Positions 33,763 through 38,785 of a stretch of DNA of 38,785 nucleotides are shown one piece after another. Source of the DNA: Ruminococcus flavefaciens. GTDB lineage: Bacteria > Bacillota > Clostridia > Oscillospirales > Ruminococcaceae. Position numbers and translations under genes: made by a program. The DNA is taken from the NCBI GenBank assembly GCA_002373775.1, contig DFJW01000075.1, positions 1-38,785 of the forward strand, in the 5' to 3' direction. How positions within the stretch are numbered: the stretch's first letter is position 1; each line of letters starts with the position of its first letter. The notes beneath the pieces were generated by a model. The model had not been told where the DNA came from. It made no database searches and saw only the letters and a program-made list of their open reading frames with translations.

Positions 33763-33915
33763 ATGCCGGCACTGACTGTTCTTTGCACCGGCTGCGGCTC
33801 CGGAAAAGGAACAGAGTCATTTCAGGATGAAGAGCCGGCGGTAAAGCTGGCCGGGCATGATACATACGGTATCTATGTTCCCGCAACAGGAGCCGGATTC
33901 GTCGGCAAGAAATAA
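33763..33915 (+). CDS. Small lipoprotein-like ORF or remnant (50 aa)
   Basis: An AAAGGA site lies eight bases before the ATG. The N-terminus PALTVLCTGCGSGKGTE resembles the end of a lipoprotein signal and lipobox, but it lacks the usual basic start and most of the hydrophobic stretch. The rest (HDTYGIYVPATGAGFVGKK) is not recognised. It may be a remnant of a larger lipoprotein gene or a true small ORF. A palindromic hairpin follows. Confidence 0.35.
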   Translation: MPALTVLCTGCGSGKGTESFQDEEPAVKLAGHDTYGIYVPATGAGFVGKK

Positions 33916-33941
33916 CCTCATCATTCCTGCACATACTAAAG

Positions 33942-33986
33942 CTCCCCCGCATACAGTGTCATTTCAAAGCGCTGTATGCGGGGGAG
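33942..33986. repeat. Long palindromic hairpin with CCCCCGCATA ends
   Basis: CTCCCCCGCATACAG and CTGTATGCGGGGGAG form a perfect 15-bp stem around a 15-nt loop. The stem base resembles the hairpin at 38662-38729. It lies between the small ORF and the 3' end of the 391-aa gene and could end transcription from either, though T-runs are weak. Confidence 0.7.
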
Positions 33987-34025
33987 ATCCATATTATTCA
34001 GTTATTCTGAAAAACAGGGAACGCA

Positions 34026-35201
34026 TCAGAGACCGAGTTCTTCGATGCAGGCGTTATATACTTCTTCGATAGTGTAATCCTTCTTGCCGAAGTAATCCTG
34101 CAAATATCCCTTGTCGAGGATAGAATCACGCGGATAGGAGCCGACTCTTCCCTTGTTTGTGCATGCGGCATATATTATTTCATCGTCCTCGATAACAAAG
34201 AAGTAAGGCTCTGCCTTTTCAGCATCATCGCAATACTCATTCATATATCTCATGAACATTTCCTTGTCGAAGTTATCAGGAACATTCACATCCCAGGCGT
34301 CATCGGAAGAAACAATGAAAGTTTTATTCGAATCAAAACCTTCATCTAACATATCAACAAATCCAGCTTGGGCGCCATGATGGATGGCTTTCGCTTCCGT
34401 ATTCGCCGTTTCCTGCCTGCTCTTGCTGACATAGCTTATCATAGCTTTAATAAAGTAATCGATCTTCCAGCCTTCTTTGTCCGTTTTATAGACGCAGTAC
34501 TCCGCGACATTGCCGCTTTCCTTATCTCTGAAGGTGACATAGTAAGCTTCCTCTATTTCGACCTCCTTGGGGACATTTTCAACATCTGAATACTTCTCTT
34601 CAAGTTCTTCCATATCATCAATGCCTTCGCGTCCGACGATTATAAACATGGATAACATGGGAGAGATCTCTTCAAGTTCTTCTTCGCTGAGCTTTTCGCC
34701 TATCTCATAGTCTTCGCGGTCCAGATTTTTTGCTTCCTTCATAAGTAACTTGACGCTGAATGGATTATAAGAAGAATAAGATGAATCCATGGCAACTTCT
34801 GCGCCCTCGTAAAAATACTCAGGAGCGGTTATCGTTTTGAAAGCCTCTTCATCGTTATCATCCACCGCATCGAACATCATTTCAATGGCTTTTTCCGGAG
34901 AATCCGCCTGCTTGCCCTTCTTGCCGGAGTCTTTGTCATCCTTGTCGCTGAACAGCAGGAAGTAAGCCGCAGCGCCTCCTGCTGCAAGAAGCAAGAGTAT
35001 GATAATGATTATCAGCGGCGCTTTGCTCTTCTTTTTGACAGCAGCCGCACTGTTCATCTGCATGGTTCCGAATGGGTTCTGCTGGGGCATCTGCTGGTTT
35101 GCGGACATTCCCTGCTGGCTCATTCTCTCGTTCACTGCACCCGGGCAGTTGCACATATAGCCGTCCTGAAGCTTTGTTCCGCAGTACTGACAATATCTCA
35201 T
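34026..35201 (-). CDS. Zinc-ribbon, single-pass membrane protein with extracellular domain
   Basis: The 391-aa protein starts after GAGGTGAG. The N-terminal zinc ribbon (CQYCGTKLQDGYMCNCPG) is followed by a Gln/Met-rich linker, a Lys cluster and one membrane helix (APLIIIIILLLLAAGGAAAY, then FLLF). A Lys/Asp-rich stretch and a ~290-residue acidic domain come next, beginning SPEKAIEMMFDAVDDNDEEA. That opening resembles NTF2-like or DUF4878-type lipoprotein domains. The ribbon would be cytoplasmic. The function is unknown. It lies 22 bases downstream of trpB and could be cotranscribed with it. Confidence 0.82.
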   Translation of the reverse strand: MRYCQYCGTKLQDGYMCNCPGAVNERMSQQGMSANQQMPQQNPFGTMQMNSAAAVKKKSKAPLIIIIILLLLAAGGAAAYFLLFSDKDDKDSGKKGKQADSPEKAIEMMFDAVDDNDEEAFKTITAPEYFYEGAEVAMDSSYSSYNPFSVKLLMKEAKNLDREDYEIGEKLSEEELEEISPMLSMFIIVGREGIDDMEELEEKYSDVENVPKEVEIEEAYYVTFRDKESGNVAEYCVYKTDKEGWKIDYFIKAMISYVSKSRQETANTEAKAIHHGAQAGFVDMLDEGFDSNKTFIVSSDDAWDVNVPDNFDKEMFMRYMNEYCDDAEKAEPYFFVIEDDEIIYAACTNKGRVGSYPRDSILDKGYLQDYFGKKDYTIEEVYNACIEELGL

Positions 35202-35223
35202 ATTCTCACCTCATTATATTTTA

Positions 35224-36597
35224 TCAGCCGATATTCGGGAGATTTGCGAGTGACTTTGCTATCTCCTCATCTGTGGGAATGTAATCGGACATCTTGCCGT
35301 CGTTGTAAGCGCCGTAAGCGTACATATCGAAATAGCCTGTACCTGTGAGACCGAAAAGGATAGTCTTTTCCTCGCCTGTCTCCTTGCACTTGAGAGCTTC
35401 GTCGATAGCAACGCGGATAGCGTGGCTGCTCTCTGGAGCGGGAAGTATACCCTCAACTCTTGCGAACTGCTCAGCTGCTTCGAATACAGCAGTCTGCTCA
35501 ACTGAGCGGGCCTCCATGAGTCCCTGATCGTAGAGCTCAGAGAGGATAGCGCTCATGCCGTGGTATCTGAGACCGCCAGCGTGGTTGGGAGAAGGCATGA
35601 ATCCGCTTCCGAGAGTGTACATCTTCTGGAGAGGGCAAACCTTTCCTGTATCGCAGAAGTCGTAAGCATACTTTCCTCTTGTAAGGCTGGGGCATGAAGC
35701 CGGCTCAACAGCGATTATCCGGTAATCAGCCTCGCCTCTGAGCTTTTCGCCCATGAAGGGAGCGATAAGTCCGCCCAGATTTGAACCGCCGCCTGCGCAT
35801 CCGATGATGATGTCGGGCTTGATGCCGTACTTGTCCATAGCTATCTTGGATTCAAGACCGATGACAGTCTGGTGGAGGAGCACCTGTGAGAGCACGCTTC
35901 CGAGAACGTAGCGGTAACCCTCGCGTGTGGTTGCAGCTTCAACAGCTTCAGAGATAGCACAGCCGAGGCTTCCGTTTGTGTCGGGGAATTCAGCCAGTAT
36001 CTTTCTGCCGACTTCTGTTGTATTTGAAGGAGAAGGTGTAACACTTGCGCCGTAAGTACGCATAACTTCACGGCGGAATGGTTTCTGCTCATAGGATACC
36101 TTTACCATGTAGACATTGCAGTCAAGGTCAAAGTAAGAGCAAGCCATAGAAAGTGCGGTTCCCCACTGACCTGCACCGGTCTCGGTGGTAACGCCCTTGA
36201 GTCCCTGCTTCTTTGCGTAGTAAGCCTGTGCGATAGCGGAATTGAGCTTGTGGCTTCCGCTGGTGTTGTTTCCTTCGAACTTGTAGTATATCTTAGCCGG
36301 TGTGCCGAGCTTCTTTTCAAGGCAGTAAGCTCTTACCAGCGGAGAGGGACGGAACATCTTGTAGAAGTCGCGTATCTCCTGGGGTATCGGGATGTAAGCA
36401 TCGGTCTCGTTGAGTTCCTGGTCAACCAGTTCGTCGCAGAAGACGTGTCTGAGCTCTTCCTTTGTACAGGGCTTGCCTGTAGCCGGATTGAGAAGAGGTG
36501 CAGGCTTCTTCTTCATATCTGCGCGGACATTGTACCATTCCTTGGGCAGTTCGTTTTCTTCAAGATAGATTTTGTAAGGTATTTTCTCGTTTGACAT
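35224..36597 (-). CDS. trpB: Tryptophan synthase beta chain, TrpB2 type
   Basis: The 457-aa protein starts after AAAGGAG. The PLP lysine is in GSHKLNSA (K117). ETGAGQWGTALS follows, and the glycine-rich phosphate loop is CAGGGSNLGG (~270). The length and the N-terminal extension (PYKIYLEENELPKEWYNVRA) are those of the TrpB2 subfamily rather than the ~400-aa TrpB1. TrpB2 joins indole and serine to form tryptophan and usually lacks a tight TrpA partner. No trpA is near. It has its own promoter and a T-box leader with a UGG specifier, which confirms a tryptophan-related role. Confidence 0.95.
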   Translation of the reverse strand: MSNEKIPYKIYLEENELPKEWYNVRADMKKKPAPLLNPATGKPCTKEELRHVFCDELVDQELNETDAYIPIPQEIRDFYKMFRPSPLVRAYCLEKKLGTPAKIYYKFEGNNTSGSHKLNSAIAQAYYAKKQGLKGVTTETGAGQWGTALSMACSYFDLDCNVYMVKVSYEQKPFRREVMRTYGASVTPSPSNTTEVGRKILAEFPDTNGSLGCAISEAVEAATTREGYRYVLGSVLSQVLLHQTVIGLESKIAMDKYGIKPDIIIGCAGGGSNLGGLIAPFMGEKLRGEADYRIIAVEPASCPSLTRGKYAYDFCDTGKVCPLQKMYTLGSGFMPSPNHAGGLRYHGMSAILSELYDQGLMEARSVEQTAVFEAAEQFARVEGILPAPESSHAIRVAIDEALKCKETGEEKTILFGLTGTGYFDMYAYGAYNDGKMSDYIPTDEEIAKSLANLPNIG

Positions 36598-36641
36598 AAT
36601 GACTACTCCTTTTTGTCGATTGAGTGTATTTACCGGGATAT

Positions 36642-36925
36642 AAAAAAGCTCCTACCCCGGCATTGATATGATGCCGGGACAGAAGCGATAGTTCTGCGGT
36701 GCCACCCTGCTTGACGTATAACGTCCACTCGATACGCACATACATGCGCTGGATATTGTAACGCAGTTCCTCTGCGTCTCGCCTACACAATGCACAAAGA
36801 GGTGCATCTTCGGTTCGCCCTCGGAAGTCCATTCACTGCCGCGCTGCATATCTGCTCACACCTGCCGCAGACTCTCTGATATGCGCATTCAGCCGCTACT
36901 TACCCTTCTTCAACGGTTTACACCA
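36642..36925 (-). promoter_or_regulatory. T-box leader specific for tRNA-Trp
   Basis: The minus-strand leader contains the T-box core AGGGTGGCACCGC (36696-36708) and an intrinsic terminator, CCCGGCAT...ATGCCGGG followed by T6 (36642-36678). Stem I has the AGAGAG and GTGTGAGC elements. In the specifier position is GAA-TGG-ACTTCC, with TGG at 36829-36831, the Trp codon. Uncharged tRNA-Trp would stabilise the antiterminator and switch on trpB. This fills most of the 36598-36975 gap. Confidence 0.93.
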
Positions 36926-36928
36926 TTA

Positions 36929-36957
36929 AATATATCACAGTTCAGGCGGTTTGTCAA
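36929..36957 (-). promoter_or_regulatory. Promoter of the T-box/trpB transcript
   Basis: On the minus strand TTGACA (36952-36957) and TATATT (36929-36934) are 17 bp apart, directly upstream of the T-box leader. Confidence 0.9.
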
Positions 36958-36975
36958 GTACCGGAGCAAATTTTC

Positions 36976-37614
36976 TCAGTATTCCTCAGCGTCGGGGATC
37001 CTGTCGTAGGGACAGTAGCCGAGTATCTCGAAAGCCTGTGAATTCAACCACATCTGTGCGGTGACGATGATATCGAATCCCTCGCCGAATTCCGCATTGA
37101 GCTGCTTGGGATCATATTTCGGCAGACCGAAGCATGAAAGCATATTCGAGATGATGCCGCCGTGGGTTATAATAGCGGAATGAGTTATGCCGTCGTTCAT
37201 CATGTCCATGATTATCTCATGAAGGGCTGTGTAGGTACGGGCGGTCATTTCTTCAAGGCTCTCGCCGTTGGGGGGACGCTTGTCCTTGCCGCCTCTGAGC
37301 CATGCTTTGTAGTCGTCGCGTTCAAGCAGCTCGTCCACGCTTTTGTTTTCAAAGTCGCCGAGGTCGAGTTCACGAAGGTCATCAACGGGAAAAGTATCGG
37401 TATACGGAAAGAGGATACCGGCGGTCTCGGTGCAGCGTTTGAGCGGTGATGTATAGACTCTGTGGACAGTCGGATAGTCAAATTCGTCCATTTTCGCTGC
37501 AAGTTCTGCTGCGCCCTTGTCGGATAGCGGCAGGTCGGTCTTTCCGATGTAGATCCCGTTTTCGTTTGCGTAAGTCATACCGTGGCGAAGCACGCTGATT
37601 CTGTAACCTTTCAT
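36976..37614 (-). CDS. Histidine phosphatase family protein (phosphoglycerate mutase-like)
   Basis: The 212-aa protein starts after GAAAGGA. The phosphoacceptor motif RHG is at residues 10-12 (LRHGMTYANENGIYIGKTDL). SPLKRCTETA, the LRELDLGDFENKS Glu and the second His in AIITHGGIISNML complete the branch-1 active site. Members dephosphorylate small metabolites such as alpha-ribazole phosphate, sugar phosphates or phosphoglycerate. The substrate cannot be read from sequence, and no cobalamin genes are nearby. Confidence 0.92.
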   Translation of the reverse strand: MKGYRISVLRHGMTYANENGIYIGKTDLPLSDKGAAELAAKMDEFDYPTVHRVYTSPLKRCTETAGILFPYTDTFPVDDLRELDLGDFENKSVDELLERDDYKAWLRGGKDKRPPNGESLEEMTARTYTALHEIIMDMMNDGITHSAIITHGGIISNMLSCFGLPKYDPKQLNAEFGEGFDIIVTAQMWLNSQAFEILGYCPYDRIPDAEEY

Positions 37615-37745
37615 AAGCTTTATCCTTTCAGTTGAAATAAATAATTATACGCATTTTGCACAAATTATGAGAAGCATTTTTTAACTCTTAGTAAATCTGA
37701 CAAAAAACGCGGTAAAAAATGTCTGTTCTTTCATTATTATAGGTA

Positions 37746-37774
37746 TTTACAAATTATACAATTTGTATTATAAT
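37746..37774 (+). promoter_or_regulatory. Promoter with embedded operator for the XRE regulator
   Basis: TTTACA (37746-37751) and TATAAT (37769-37774) are 17 bp apart. The spacer holds a perfect inverted repeat, ACAAATT-ATAC-AATTTGT (37749-37766). A dimer bound there would block polymerase, so autoregulation by the downstream XRE protein is likely. Confidence 0.75.
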
Positions 37775-37818
37775 AGAGTTATAGATTTTCAATTTTTCTT
37801 TTTCAGGAGGAGTATACC

Positions 37819-38535
37819 ATGAATTCCGATTTTGCAAGGATCATCACTTTACAGCGCAAAGAAAGACATATCAGCCAGAAACAGGCTGCAACTGACCTCG
37901 GTATCTCTCAGGCTCTTCTCTCTCATTACGAAAAAGGCATCAGAGAATGCGGCCTTAACTTCCTCGTTAAGATCGCTGATTACTACAACGTCTCCTGCGA
38001 TTACCTCCTCGGCAGAACGCCCGAACCGGAGGGAAAAACTATCACTATCGAGGATATCCCCGACGATGACGGAAACAATACCCTCAAAATGCCCTCGCCG
38101 GAGATCATCAACTTCAACAGACGTATAATCAATAACTCTATCAGCCTCCTGTTCAGCCTCGCTCAGAAAGCAAACAGCATCACCCTCATCAAAGAGGTGT
38201 CTTCCTACCTCATGCTCTCTGTCTATAAGCTCTTCAGGATCGTCTATAACGCTAACCCCCATAACGACCAGAAACTCTTCCGTATCCCCAAAGTCATCGC
38301 CAACGACAGCGCTAACGCCATCGTCTCCATGAGCGAGGCAAATATCAAAGCCGCCTCAAGCGGTATCGCCCTCGACGGCAACGACTGCGTCGATAATTTC
38401 GATACCCTCTATGTCACCACGGCTACCCTCCAGAAGGATTTCACACAGTATTCCTCTTCCCTGCTCAATCTCATAAAACGTAGCGAGGAAAGTATTGCCC
38501 GTACCCGCGCTAAATACCGCAGCGATACAAAGTGA
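37819..38535 (+). CDS. XRE-family transcriptional regulator with C-terminal helical domain
   Basis: The 238-aa protein starts after AGGAGGAG. Residues ~8-68 are an HTH_3 domain (ITLQRKERHISQKQAATDLG, ISQALLSHYEKGIREC, IADYYNVSCDYLLGRTPEP). After an acidic linker, residues ~95-235 are helical, with an Asn-rich core, and unassigned. Codon use is biased to C-ending codons relative to the island genes. It probably represses itself. Other targets are unknown. Confidence 0.9.
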   Translation: MNSDFARIITLQRKERHISQKQAATDLGISQALLSHYEKGIRECGLNFLVKIADYYNVSCDYLLGRTPEPEGKTITIEDIPDDDGNNTLKMPSPEIINFNRRIINNSISLLFSLAQKANSITLIKEVSSYLMLSVYKLFRIVYNANPHNDQKLFRIPKVIANDSANAIVSMSEANIKAASSGIALDGNDCVDNFDTLYVTTATLQKDFTQYSSSLLNLIKRSEESIARTRAKYRSDTK

Positions 38536-38589
38536 CACTCTAAGTATACCATATCCCCCGAAAAATATCAAGTTGTTAGTGATGCAGAG

Positions 38590-38632
38590 TTTCCGGGTGG
38601 AAACCTTTCTGAGGAAAGGTTTTGCCCGAACC
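38590..38632. repeat. Extragenic hairpin (AACCTTTC/GAAAGGTT)
   Basis: AACCTTTC, loop TGAG, GAAAGGTT form a stem, flanked by loosely pairing CCGGG and CCCGA. It lies 55 bases after the XRE gene and may end its transcript or be a dispersed extragenic repeat. Confidence 0.5.
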
Positions 38633-38661
38633 CCTTTTTCAAAGACTTTCATAATATGATT

Positions 38662-38729
38662 TTCCCCCGCATATGGCGCTTCAACATGTCCGGAACGCGA
38701 GTTCACGGATGCGCCATATGCGGGGGGAA
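38662..38729. repeat. Long palindromic hairpin with CCCCCGCATA ends, second copy
   Basis: TTCCCCCGCATATGGCGC (38662-38679) pairs with GCGCCATATGCGGGGGGAA (38711-38729) with one bulge, over a 31-nt loop. The outer ten bases match the hairpin at 33942-33986 while the inner parts differ. Bases after 38730 show no gene. Confidence 0.7.
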
Positions 38730-38785
38730 TTTAAATTTATAAAGTTTTAGGAAGGGAGTCTGAGGTGACTTCCCACAGTGTGGGG

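Noticed and set aside
1..38785. tRNA or rRNA gene as the island's attachment site
   Set aside because: I looked for T-arm GTTCGA/GTTCAA signatures with paired acceptor arms and found none that fold. GGGGTTCAAC near 18530 has no matching arms.

Overview
The window looks like chromosomal DNA of a Ruminococcus-type clostridium (Oscillospiraceae/Ruminococcaceae). The support is a secreted protein ending in a type I dockerin (18768-20939), Gram-positive AGGAGG ribosome binding sites, Firmicute-type consensus promoters, a T-box leader, and a typical housekeeping set (deoD, mscL, VanY-type peptidase, FeoB, TrpB2-type tryptophan synthase). No rRNA, tRNA, CRISPR array, transposase or integrase was seen.

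Positions 1-18700 form a defence and mobile island. It opens with a type I restriction-modification operon in the order hsdR (5' end cut by the window), HNH protein, small zinc-ribbon protein, hsdS, membrane coiled-coil protein, hsdM. The three extra genes are woven into it by 1-14 base overlaps. Next come a FicA/Fic toxin-antitoxin pair with an inverted repeat over its promoter, a small Q-rich ORF, a GIY-YIG/DUF4357 protein, and an AIPR-like gene divergent from a small XRE regulator, with a perfect 16-bp palindrome between them. An excisionase-like gene pair on the minus strand follows.

The most unusual part is 11307-18691. Two copies of a ~105-115 bp repeat, each containing inverted GTAGCACCCA-type boxes at 11-bp spacing and each placed directly after a terminator, bracket a cassette. 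The cassette holds (a) a three-gene operon of an unknown 159-aa protein, a PLD-fold (HxK/N) protein and an SF2 helicase with a DEFQ box, and (b) an operon of two related proteins of unknown function, the first with a repetitive acidic tail. I read this as a probable anti-phage cassette and its boundary sites. No recombinase is visible.

Positions 18700-38785 look like ordinary chromosome. They hold a BspA-like LRR/dockerin protein; a two-gene operon of a VWA/helical-repeat membrane protein and a membrane partner; deoD; mscL; a zinc-ribbon protein with 66-bp tandem repeats; a VanY-type carboxypeptidase; a Cys-rich short FeoB; a zinc-ribbon single-pass protein; TrpB2 behind a tryptophan-specific T-box; a histidine phosphatase; and an XRE regulator. 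Between deoD and the VWA operon is a compact locus that looks like a response-regulator-controlled small RNA: four hexamers at exact 11-bp period, a -10 box, a C-rich ~78-nt RNA and an intrinsic terminator. It and the 11307-18691 cassette are the best candidates for something undescribed.
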